9,860 nucleotides of DNA from Actinomycetes bacterium (GTDB lineage: Bacteria; Actinomycetota; Actinomycetes; Propionibacteriales; Propionibacteriaceae), in contig JAEYNS010000273.1 of NCBI GenBank assembly GCA_023412435.1, forward strand, positions 1 to 9,860. The letters run 5' to 3'. The notes under the pieces were generated by a model, which worked only from the letters and a program-made list of their open reading frames with translations, did no database searches and had not been told where the DNA came from. A program made the translations under genes and the position numbers. Shown here piece after piece: positions 1 to 5,536 of this stretch (positions are counted from its first letter, which is position 1; each line of letters begins with the position of its first letter).

Positions 1-20
1 GGCCCGGCCCGGGCCGGGCC
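1..20. repeat. Perfect 20-base G/C palindrome
   Basis: Bases 1-20 read the same on both strands: four 5-base blocks, GGCCC twice and then GGGCC twice. It lies 43 bases beyond the whiB stop codon, in the direction whiB is read. As RNA it could fold into a very stable stem, so it may stop transcripts from either side. There is no U-run, and the left flank is outside the window, so its role is inference. Confidence 0.6.
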
Positions 21-30
21 ACGCCCGTCC

Positions 31-53
31 GCGGGAGGCGGCTCGCCGCCCGC
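31..53 (-). terminator. GC-rich hairpin after whiB (candidate terminator)
   Basis: Bases 31-34 and 38-42 pair with 45-53 to give a nine-pair stem interrupted by a three-base bulge (35-37), with a two-base turn; the innermost pair would probably open to give four loop bases. It lies 10 bases past the whiB stop. No T-run follows, which is common for hairpin terminators in high-GC actinobacteria. The pairing is read directly; the terminator role is inferred. Confidence 0.35.
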
Positions 54-63
54 CGGGCAGGTC

Positions 64-324
64 TCAGATGGCGCGCTTCTTGAGCCGGCGCCGTTCGCGC
101 TCGCTCAGCCCGCCCCAGATCCCGAACCGTTCGTCCTTGCCGAGGGCGTACTCGAGGCACTCGCTGCGGACCTCGCAGGACTGGCAGACCTTCTTGGCCT
201 CGCGGGTGGAGCCGCCCTTCTCAGGGAAGAAGGCTTCGGGGTCGGTCTGGGCGCACAGGGCTCGCTCCTGCCATCCCAGGGCGCCGTCGTCCTCCTCGCT
301 CACAACCAGGAACAACTCGCGCAT
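64..324 (-). CDS. whiB2: WhiB-family iron-sulfur transcription regulator (WhiB2/WhmD type)
   Basis: A complete 86-residue Wbl protein. The four cysteines that ligate the [4Fe-4S] cluster are present as C24, C47, C50 and C56 (C-x22-C-x2-C-x5-C). They are followed by the G-I/V-W-G-G turn at residues 68-72 (GIWGG) and a basic C-terminal tail (RERRRLKKR, 76-84) of the kind that contacts DNA. The stretches around TDPEAFFPEKGGSTREAK and CEVRSECLEYAL match the WhmD/WhiB2 branch, which contains Streptomyces WhiB and mycobacterial WhmD. Family members bind the sigma factor region 4 and control septation and cell division. The ATG at 324 is preceded by AGGAGG with a 4-base spacer (329-334). A good promoter lies upstream (383-412), so the gene is probably transcribed on its own as well as by readthrough from manC. 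The length matches the family (about 85-90 residues). The WhiB2 subtype is assigned by sequence resemblance, not by a tree. Confidence 0.93.
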   Translation of the reverse strand: MRELFLVVSEEDDGALGWQERALCAQTDPEAFFPEKGGSTREAKKVCQSCEVRSECLEYALGKDERFGIWGGLSERERRRLKKRAI

Positions 325-382
325 TCACCCTCCTCGACCCTGCCGTTCCGTGCTGGGGAGCGCTCGGAACTACTTGAAGGGA

Positions 383-412
383 ATTACACGCCTGTCATTA
401 CCCGGAAGTCAA
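383..412 (-). promoter_or_regulatory. whiB2 promoter (-35 TTGACT, -10 TGTAAT)
   Basis: On the minus strand TTGACT (407-412) is followed after 18 bases by TGTAAT (383-388). Each differs from the vegetative sigma consensus at one position. The predicted transcript would start near 376 and leave a leader of about 50 bases carrying the AGGAGG site. Inverted CCCGG/CCGGG arms (401-405 and 415-419) surround the -35 box, and a TTGAC...GTAA pair of half-sites overlaps it, so a regulator may bind here. This is the best-looking promoter in the window. Confidence 0.65.
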
Positions 413-438
413 CCCCGGGGGCGCTACCATGCCCGGCC

Positions 439-1065
439 CTACGCCCTGGGGGCGTCAGGTTCCCCGGGTTCGTCAGGGGTGGCGATCGACCAACTGCCCG
501 GCGCGCCGGCCGCTGCCTCATCGGCGGTCCGCCACACGGTCCCGGCGGCCTCCTCCCGGCGCCAGACCGGCGCGGGCCGGTCATCGTCAGCGGCGGGCTC
601 GAGCTGGGCGGGGAGCTCCGCCTCCGCCGCGTCCTCCCCCGCCACCGGACGGGCGAGTGCCCACAGGGCAACCACGGCCACCACCCCCAGCAGGGCTGCG
701 GGAAGGTCCATCAGGGCCCCGGCCAGGTAGTCGAGCGGGGTTGGGGAGGCCGCCACGGCGTAGCCGCCCAGGCCGATGCCCAGCCCCACGCCGATCGTGG
801 CGACCACAGCCGCGGTCGTCGCCAGCGGCACCGCACGGGGCGACGAAGGCGCCGCGTGGCAGGCCCACACCGCCGCGACCGCCGCCAGCAGGAAGGGCGC
901 CCAGCTCAGCAGCATCCCTTGCGCCGCCCAGAAGGCGATGTCCGGCGTCGAACTTCCCTCGACGTACCACACGAGCTGGGTACTCAGCGCCAGCAGTTGG
1001 CCCGCCAGCGCGACCACCACAACCCAGGCCAGCGGTTCGCGGATCCGCTTCAGGTTCTCCTGCAT
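439..1065 (-). CDS. Four-helix membrane protein of unknown function
   Basis: A 208-residue protein that I do not recognise as a named family. Four hydrophobic segments are visible at about residues 12-33, 45-69, 79-103 and 111-138, separated by short loops. A soluble, acidic, Ala/Pro-rich tail follows (139-208). The tail contains two back-to-back imperfect copies of a short unit, VWRREEAAGT (167-176) and VWRTADEAAAG (177-187), then a Gly-Ser-Trp and a Pro/Glu/Asp-rich end. With a short N-terminus containing K6, R7 and R9, and four helices, both ends are probably cytoplasmic. The ATG at 1065 has AGGAGG five bases upstream (1071-1076). It starts 37 bases after the manC stop on the same strand, so it is probably co-transcribed with manC. 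It has no signal peptide of the cleaved kind and no catalytic motif that I can see. Confidence 0.85.
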   Translation of the reverse strand: MQENLKRIREPLAWVVVVALAGQLLALSTQLVWYVEGSSTPDIAFWAAQGMLLSWAPFLLAAVAAVWACHAAPSSPRAVPLATTAAVVATIGVGLGIGLGGYAVAASPTPLDYLAGALMDLPAALLGVVAVVALWALARPVAGEDAAEAELPAQLEPAADDDRPAPVWRREEAAGTVWRTADEAAAGAPGSWSIATPDEPGEPDAPRA

Positions 1066-1102
1066 CTCTGCCTCCTGGTCGCCAGCCTAGGGTCGGCACG
1101 GC

Positions 1103-2185
1103 TCAGGCGTGCTGCGGACCCACCTGCTCGGTCACCGCCTGGACGAGTTCCTTGACCCGCTCGGCCTGCGCGATCGGCACCACCAAGGTGGCGGTGCCGG
1201 TCCGGACGACGACGAGGTCGCTCACTCCGACCAGCCCGACCACGCCGTCGGGATCGGCGTTGAACACGATGTTCCCGGGCGCGTCCAGCGTCACGACGCT
1301 CCCCGAGCGGGCATTGCCGTCGGCGTCCCGGCCGAGAACCTCGGCCAGGCTGGCATAGCCGCCGACGTCGTGCCACGACACGGCAAGGCCGACGGCCACC
1401 ACGTGCGCAGACCCCTGGCCGTGCGAGACGGGCTCCATGATCCCGTAATCGACCGAGGTCCGCAGCAGGGTCGGGAACACCTCGTCCAGCCGCTCGGGGT
1501 GCGCAGCCAGGTCGGTGACGGCCTCGTACGTGGCGGGCAGCAGCAGCCGGACCTGCTCCAGCACGGTGGCAGCCCGCCACACGAACATCCCCGCGTTCCA
1601 CCAGTACTCTCCCGAGGCCAGATACTGTTCGGCGACCTCGCGGAGCGGCTTCTCGGCGAACTCGCGCACCGCGTGCACGCCGGGGTGGCCGCTCACCGGG
1701 TCACCCCTGTGCAGGTAGCCGTACCCGGTGTGGGGTGACGTCGGGACGACGCCGAGGGTCACCAGCGCGTCGGGGTCGGCCTCCGCCACCGCGAAGGCCC
1801 GCTCGAGGGTGGCCACGAACTCGTCCACCGGCTCGATGATGTGGTCGGCGGTGACCTGGGCGATCACGGCATCCGGGTCAGTACGCAGCAGGACGGCGGC
1901 CGGCCAGGCCACCGCGTTCAGCGAGTCGCGGCCGACCGGTTCGCCGAGGATGTTGACAGCCGGCAGTTCGGGCAACTGGGACGCGACCTGCGAGGCGTGG
2001 GCAGCCCCGGTCACGACCAGGATCCGCTCCGCCGGCACCGACTCCAGCGAACGCTCAAAGGCGAGCCGCAGCAGGCTGCGACCCCCGATCAGCGGCAGCA
2101 GTTGCTTGGGCGTCCCGTGCCGGGACAGCGGCCACAGGCGGGTGCCGGACCCGCCGGCCATGATGACGACGTAGCGCACGGCCAT
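1103..2185 (-). CDS. manC: Mannose-1-phosphate guanylyltransferase (GDP-mannose pyrophosphorylase)
   Basis: Makes GDP-mannose from GTP and mannose-1-phosphate in the cytoplasm, the donor for mannosylated lipids, glycans and proteins. Counted from the ATG (360 residues), the nucleotidyltransferase fold shows GGSGTRLWPLSR (11-22, nucleotide loop), PKQ (26-28), TADHII (112-117), PHTGYGYL (151-158), FAEKP (176-180), YWWNAGMFVW (194-203), SVDYGIMEP (244-252) and WHDVGGY (271-277). No cupin-like isomerase domain follows, so it is the single-function short form. The usual EPxGRNTAPA block reads EPVGRDSLNA (82-91), a visible variant. Start choice: the ATG at 2185 has AAGG only two bases away, whereas a GTG at 2179 (protein M-RYVVIMAGG) has AAGG at 8 bases and a -10-like TAAGGT at 7 bases. 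The shorter form (358 residues) may be the real one. An open frame continues upstream to 2476 but runs into the divergent gene and is not part of the protein. Confidence 0.92.
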   Translation of the reverse strand: MAVRYVVIMAGGSGTRLWPLSRHGTPKQLLPLIGGRSLLRLAFERSLESVPAERILVVTGAAHASQVASQLPELPAVNILGEPVGRDSLNAVAWPAAVLLRTDPDAVIAQVTADHIIEPVDEFVATLERAFAVAEADPDALVTLGVVPTSPHTGYGYLHRGDPVSGHPGVHAVREFAEKPLREVAEQYLASGEYWWNAGMFVWRAATVLEQVRLLLPATYEAVTDLAAHPERLDEVFPTLLRTSVDYGIMEPVSHGQGSAHVVAVGLAVSWHDVGGYASLAEVLGRDADGNARSGSVVTLDAPGNIVFNADPDGVVGLVGVSDLVVVRTGTATLVVPIAQAERVKELVQAVTEQVGPQHA

Positions 2186-2186
2186 G

Positions 2187-2192
2187 ACCTTA
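2187..2192 (-). promoter_or_regulatory. Candidate -10 box for a leaderless manC transcript
   Basis: TAAGGT on the minus strand fits the actinobacterial TANNNT -10 pattern and ends exactly 7 bases before the GTG at 2179. Transcription would then begin at the start codon. No convincing -35 box lies 16-19 bases further upstream. The same bases include AAGG, which could instead act as a weak ribosome binding site for that GTG. Either reading favours the GTG over the ATG at 2185. Confidence 0.35.
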
Positions 2193-2203
2193 TTGCACGG
2201 CCC

Positions 2204-2209
2204 TACGAT
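2204..2209 (+). promoter_or_regulatory. Candidate -10 box for a leaderless TIGR03089-gene transcript
   Basis: TACGAT fits TANNNT and ends 6 bases before the GTG start at 2216, the usual distance from -10 box to transcription start. There is no purine-rich ribosome binding site between them, which supports a leaderless mRNA, a common arrangement in actinobacteria. A -35 box is not evident. The upstream part of this promoter would overlap the divergent manC start region. Confidence 0.4.
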
Positions 2210-2215
2210 GGGCAC

Positions 2216-2932
2216 GTGACTGCGTCCCGCACCCCGGTCGAAGGGCTCGCGCTCCGAGTCCGCCGCCAGGGCAGTCGGCCGCTGCTCACCTACTACCACC
2301 CGGCCGCCGGCGAGCGCACCGAGTTCAGCGCGACATCCTTCGCCAACTGGGTGGACAAGACCGCCAACCTCCTGGCCACCCTCGGCGTCGACGCCGGACC
2401 GGTGGCCGGCCCGCTGGCGACCACCCACCCCGGCCACTGGGTGAGCCTGATCTGGCCGCTCGCCTGTTGGCAGCACGGTGTCGCCTGGGCCGCCGTCGGG
2501 CCGCCGCTGCCCGCCGAGGCCGAACTGGCGGTGATCGGCCCCGACCTCCCGGCTCCGCTGCTACCGGGCGCCACCATCGCCTGCTCGCTGCACCCCTTCG
2601 GGCTGCCGTTGCGCGACCTGCCCGCCGGCGTCCTGGACTTCAGCACCGAGGTGCTCGCGGAACCGGACGCGCACTGGGCGGCGGCGACGCAGCCCACTGA
2701 CCTCGCCTGGCTGGACCCGCACCGTCAGGTGACCCACGCCGGGCTGGCGGGCCTTCCTCCGGTGGCTGGACGGGTGCTGGTGCGGCCGTCCGGGCCGTGG
2801 CGGACGCTGGTCGACGCCGTGCTGCGGCCGCTGCTGGGCGGCGGCTCCGCCGTCGTGGTGGCCGGCGAGGTCGACGACGACGATCTCGACCGGATCGCCA
2901 CGGCGGAACGGGTGGACGAGGTGTTGCGATGA
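2216..2932 (+). CDS. TIGR03089-family protein (AMP-binding-enzyme remnant-like)
   Basis: A 238-residue protein that resembles the actinobacterial TIGR03089 family, whose members look like a shortened N-terminal part of acyl-CoA synthetase/AMP-binding enzymes. What I see is the N-terminal pattern RPLLTYYHPAAGERTEFS (21-38) and SFANWVDKTANLLATLGV (41-58), then a Trp-rich hydrophobic stretch (75-93). The P-loop (SGTTGxPKG type) and the later catalytic motifs of true adenylating enzymes are absent, so adenylation activity is unlikely. Its cellular role is unknown. The frame is open from 1841, but everything upstream of 2216 is antisense to manC. GTG 2216 is the first sensible start and directly follows a -10-like box. 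The stop overlaps an ATG at 2929 (ATGATGA), so translation of the next gene may be coupled. A relative (Rv3268) sits beside an LCP gene in Mycobacterium tuberculosis, from memory. Confidence 0.8.
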   Translation: MTASRTPVEGLALRVRRQGSRPLLTYYHPAAGERTEFSATSFANWVDKTANLLATLGVDAGPVAGPLATTHPGHWVSLIWPLACWQHGVAWAAVGPPLPAEAELAVIGPDLPAPLLPGATIACSLHPFGLPLRDLPAGVLDFSTEVLAEPDAHWAAATQPTDLAWLDPHRQVTHAGLAGLPPVAGRVLVRPSGPWRTLVDAVLRPLLGGGSAVVVAGEVDDDDLDRIATAERVDEVLR

Positions 2933-2955
2933 TGGCCACGACGAGGAGAGGTGCG

Positions 2956-3804
2956 ATGACGGGGATCAGTCGGCGGCAGGTGCTGGTGGGAGGGTCGGCG
3001 CTGCTGCTGCTGGCCGGCTGCGGCGGGCCGTCGATCCCCCGGCCGACCGCCTCGCCCAGCGGTGCGATCCGGGCCCAGCTCGACGAGGTGATCGGAACCG
3101 TCGCTGGTGGGTCGGACAAGCTCGGCGTCGCGCTGCACGACCTGCGCAATGGCGCCACCTACGGGTTCAACCCGACCTACGCCAGCCAGAGCGCCTCGAT
3201 CGCCAAGCCGATGATCGTCCTGATGGCGCAGCGTCGGGCCCTGGCCACGGGGGCCGACCTCACCACCGAGCAGCAGGAGCAGATCACCCGAGCCATCACC
3301 CGCTCGGACAACGACGCCGCGGACGCGCTGTGGGCCTACGCCGGCGCTGCCCCGGCCTACGCCGAGCTCGCAGGTGAACTGGGCCTGGCCGACACCCACC
3401 CCGACGAGAACCGCTCCGAGAGCTGGAGCTGGACCTGGACCACCCCCGCCGACCAGGCGCTGCTGGTGCAGGCGCTCACCGAGGGCTCGCCCGCGATCGC
3501 CGACCGCGACCGGCTGCGGCTGTGGGAGCTGATGGGCCAGGTGGTGGACGACCAGGCCTGGGGGGTCGGCGCGCCGCGGTCGTCCGAGGTCGCCGTCCAC
3601 CTCAAGAACGGGTGGGTGCAGTTCCAGTCCAGCGACGGGCTGTGGGCGGTCAACTCCATCGGGCAGGTGACCGGCGCGGGCCGCGACTACCGGTTGGCGA
3701 TCATGACCCGCACCCCCGACTTCGACACCGGCAGGGCGATCTGCGACGAGATCGGCAAGTGGGTCTACGACATCCTCGGGTCCGGCCCGGTCGAACCGGA
3801 CTGA
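2956..3804 (+). CDS. Exported lipoprotein, class A beta-lactamase-like serine hydrolase
   Basis: A 282-residue protein. The N-terminus has a twin-arginine motif SRRQVL (5-10), a hydrophobic core and the lipobox LAGC with Cys22, so it is probably exported folded by Tat and lipid-anchored outside the membrane. The three motifs of the penicillin-recognising fold are in order: S81-I-A-K84 (SxxK), S117-D-N119 (SDN) and K217-N-G219 (in place of KTG). The ExxLN omega-loop motif of true class A beta-lactamases is not seen; instead there is ENRSESWSWTWTTP (151-164). The C-terminal part VNSIGQVTGAGRDYRLAIMT (232-251) fits a broad actinobacterial serine hydrolase family. A peptidoglycan-related hydrolase or binding role seems more likely than antibiotic resistance, but this is inference. 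ATG 2956 was chosen for the AGGAG seven bases upstream (2944-2948). An ATG at 2929, overlapping the preceding stop, would add nine residues. Confidence 0.85.
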   Translation: MTGISRRQVLVGGSALLLLAGCGGPSIPRPTASPSGAIRAQLDEVIGTVAGGSDKLGVALHDLRNGATYGFNPTYASQSASIAKPMIVLMAQRRALATGADLTTEQQEQITRAITRSDNDAADALWAYAGAAPAYAELAGELGLADTHPDENRSESWSWTWTTPADQALLVQALTEGSPAIADRDRLRLWELMGQVVDDQAWGVGAPRSSEVAVHLKNGWVQFQSSDGLWAVNSIGQVTGAGRDYRLAIMTRTPDFDTGRAICDEIGKWVYDILGSGPVEPD

Positions 3805-3807
3805 CCG

Positions 3808-5520
3808 GTGCCGCACCTGGAGGTCAACGGCCTCAGCTACACCCTCGGCGACGGCAGGCCGCTGCTCAACGACGTGACGTTCCGGGTCGGGGACGGGGCC
3901 AAGGTCGCCCTGATCGGGCCCAACGGTTCGGGCAAGACCACGCTGCTGCGGATCATCGCCGGCGACCTCGACCCCGAGGAGGGCGGCGTCGGCGGGTCGG
4001 GCCAGGTCGCCGTGATGGGCCAGTTCATCGGCTCGCTGCGCGGCCGCGAAACCGTCCGCGACCTGCTCGTGTCGGTGGCTCCGAAGCGGTTGCGGGACGC
4101 AGCGAACGCGCTGGATGCCGCGGAGCTGGCGATGATGGAGGTCGACGACGAGCCGACCCAGCTCGCCTACGCCCACGCGCTCACCGACTACGCCGACGCC
4201 GGCGGCTACGAGTACGAGTCGACGGTCTGGGACGCGGTGACCATCGCGGCGCTCGGCGTCCCGTTCCAGCGCGCCCAGTGGCGCGCGGTGACCACCCTCA
4301 GCGGTGGCGAGCAGAAGCGGCTGGTGCTCGAGGCCCTGCTCACCGGGCCGGAGGAGGTGCTCGCCCTCGACGAACCGGACAACTATCTCGACGTGCCGGC
4401 CAAGCTATGGCTGGAGCAGCGGCTCAGGGAGTCACCCAAGACCGTCCTGCTGATCAGCCACGACCGCGAGCTGCTCAGCCGGGTGCCGACCTCGATCGTC
4501 ACCCTCGAGCCCGGCCCGGCCGGCGCCACCGCGTGGACCCACACCGGCGGCTACGCGACCTGGGGCGAGGCCCGGCAGGCCCGCAACGAGCGGCTGGACG
4601 AGCTCCGCCGGCGCTGGGACGAGGAGCACGCCAAGCTCAAGGCGCTGGTGCTGATGTACAAGCAGAAGGCCGCGTACAACGACGGCCTCGCCTCCCGCTA
4701 CCAGGCCGCCCAGACCCGGCTGGCCAAGTTCGAGGCGGCCGGTCCACCGGAACAGGTGGCGGTCCAGCAGCAGGTGAGGATGCGCCTGCGCGGCGGCCAG
4801 ACCGCACGCCGGGCGGTGGTCTGCGAGCACCTCGGCCTGAGGTTGCCGCCCACCACCGGGTCGCCTGAGGCCCTGATGGCGCCCTTCGACCTGACCGTGT
4901 GGTTCGGCGAGCGGGTGGCCGTGCTGGGGTCCAACGGCTCGGGCAAGTCGCACTTCCTGCGGCTGCTCGCCGCCGGCGGCAGCCTGCCCGACCCCGAGCA
5001 CCTCCCGGTCACCGACCTGGAGATCCCCTCGGTCAGCCACACCGGACGGGCGCGGCTGGGCAAGCGGGTGCGACCCGGCTGGTTCGCCCAGACCCACCAG
5101 CACCCGCACCTGGTCGGCCGGACGCTGCTGGAGATCCTTCACCGCGGTGACGAACACCGCGCCGGGATGGGCCGGGAGGAGGCCAGCCGGGCGCTGGACA
5201 GGTACGGGCTCGTGAAGGCGGCCGAGCAGCCCTACGAGACCCTGTCCGGCGGCCAGCAGGCCCGGCTGCAGATCCTGCTGCTCGAGCTCTCCGGGGCCAC
5301 CCTGCTGCTGCTCGACGAGCCGACCGACAACCTCGACCTGCATTCGGCCGAAGCGCTCGAGGAGGCGCTCGCCGGCTTCGAGGGGACGGTGGTGGCGGTC
5401 ACCCACGACCGCTGGTTCGCCCGTGGCTTCGACAGGTTCCTCGTCTTCGGCGCAGACGGCAGGGTGGTCGAGTACCCCGAACCGGTCTGGGACGAGGGAC
5501 GGGTCAACCGCCTCCGGTAG
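3808..5520 (+). CDS. ABC-F family ATPase (ribosome-associated type)
   Basis: A 570-residue protein with two ABC ATPase domains and no membrane segment, the ABC-F layout. Members act on the ribosomal E site as translation factors or antibiotic-protection proteins. Domain 1 has Walker A GPNGSGKTT (37-45), signature LSGGEQKR (164-171), Walker B/D-loop LALDEPDNYLD (185-195) and switch His218. Domain 2 has GSNGSGKSH (374-382), LSGGQQAR (479-486), LLLLDEPTDNLD (499-510) and His533. The charged inter-domain linker (about 256-340, rich in Arg, Lys and Glu) matches the arm that reaches the P-site tRNA. The usual ABC-F LDEPTNHLD is replaced in both halves (DEPDNYLD and DEPTDNLD). All catalytic Glu residues are present, so ATP hydrolysis should be intact. 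The GTG start lies three bases after the preceding stop and has no clear ribosome binding site, which suggests translational coupling. Whether it is a housekeeping factor or a resistance factor cannot be told from sequence. Confidence 0.9.
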   Translation: MPHLEVNGLSYTLGDGRPLLNDVTFRVGDGAKVALIGPNGSGKTTLLRIIAGDLDPEEGGVGGSGQVAVMGQFIGSLRGRETVRDLLVSVAPKRLRDAANALDAAELAMMEVDDEPTQLAYAHALTDYADAGGYEYESTVWDAVTIAALGVPFQRAQWRAVTTLSGGEQKRLVLEALLTGPEEVLALDEPDNYLDVPAKLWLEQRLRESPKTVLLISHDRELLSRVPTSIVTLEPGPAGATAWTHTGGYATWGEARQARNERLDELRRRWDEEHAKLKALVLMYKQKAAYNDGLASRYQAAQTRLAKFEAAGPPEQVAVQQQVRMRLRGGQTARRAVVCEHLGLRLPPTTGSPEALMAPFDLTVWFGERVAVLGSNGSGKSHFLRLLAAGGSLPDPEHLPVTDLEIPSVSHTGRARLGKRVRPGWFAQTHQHPHLVGRTLLEILHRGDEHRAGMGREEASRALDRYGLVKAAEQPYETLSGGQQARLQILLLELSGATLLLLDEPTDNLDLHSAEALEEALAGFEGTVVAVTHDRWFARGFDRFLVFGADGRVVEYPEPVWDEGRVNRLR

Positions 5521-5536
5521 CGCCCGGGGGGCCGCT
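5519..5536. terminator. Hairpin spanning the two convergent stop codons
   Basis: Bases 5519-5525 pair with 5529-5536, giving seven base pairs with one bulged C (5532) and a GGG loop (5526-5528). The stem begins inside the ABC-F stop codon TAG and ends on the LCP stop codon TGA. Being nearly symmetrical, it could act on both transcripts. No U-run is present, so the terminator role is inferred. Confidence 0.4.

Noticed and set aside
2186..2476. N-terminal extension of ManC to 2476
   Set aside because: It would overlap the 5' end of the divergent TIGR03089 gene, and the ManC fold starts directly at RYVVIMAGGSGTR.
2956..3804. Calling the serine hydrolase an antibiotic-resistance class A beta-lactamase
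   Set aside because: SxxK and SDN are present, but the ExxLN motif is not visible and KTG is KNG; resistance cannot be claimed from sequence.
2725..4176. Minus-strand 483-codon frame opposite the serine hydrolase and ABC-F genes
   Set aside because: Antisense to genes with full motif sets; the product is Val/Gly/Asp/Arg-rich with no recognisable domain.
3522..4868. Plus-strand 448-codon frame bridging the serine hydrolase and ABC-F genes
   Set aside because: It is a shifted frame of both genes, and its Arg/Pro/Gly-rich translation shows no domain.
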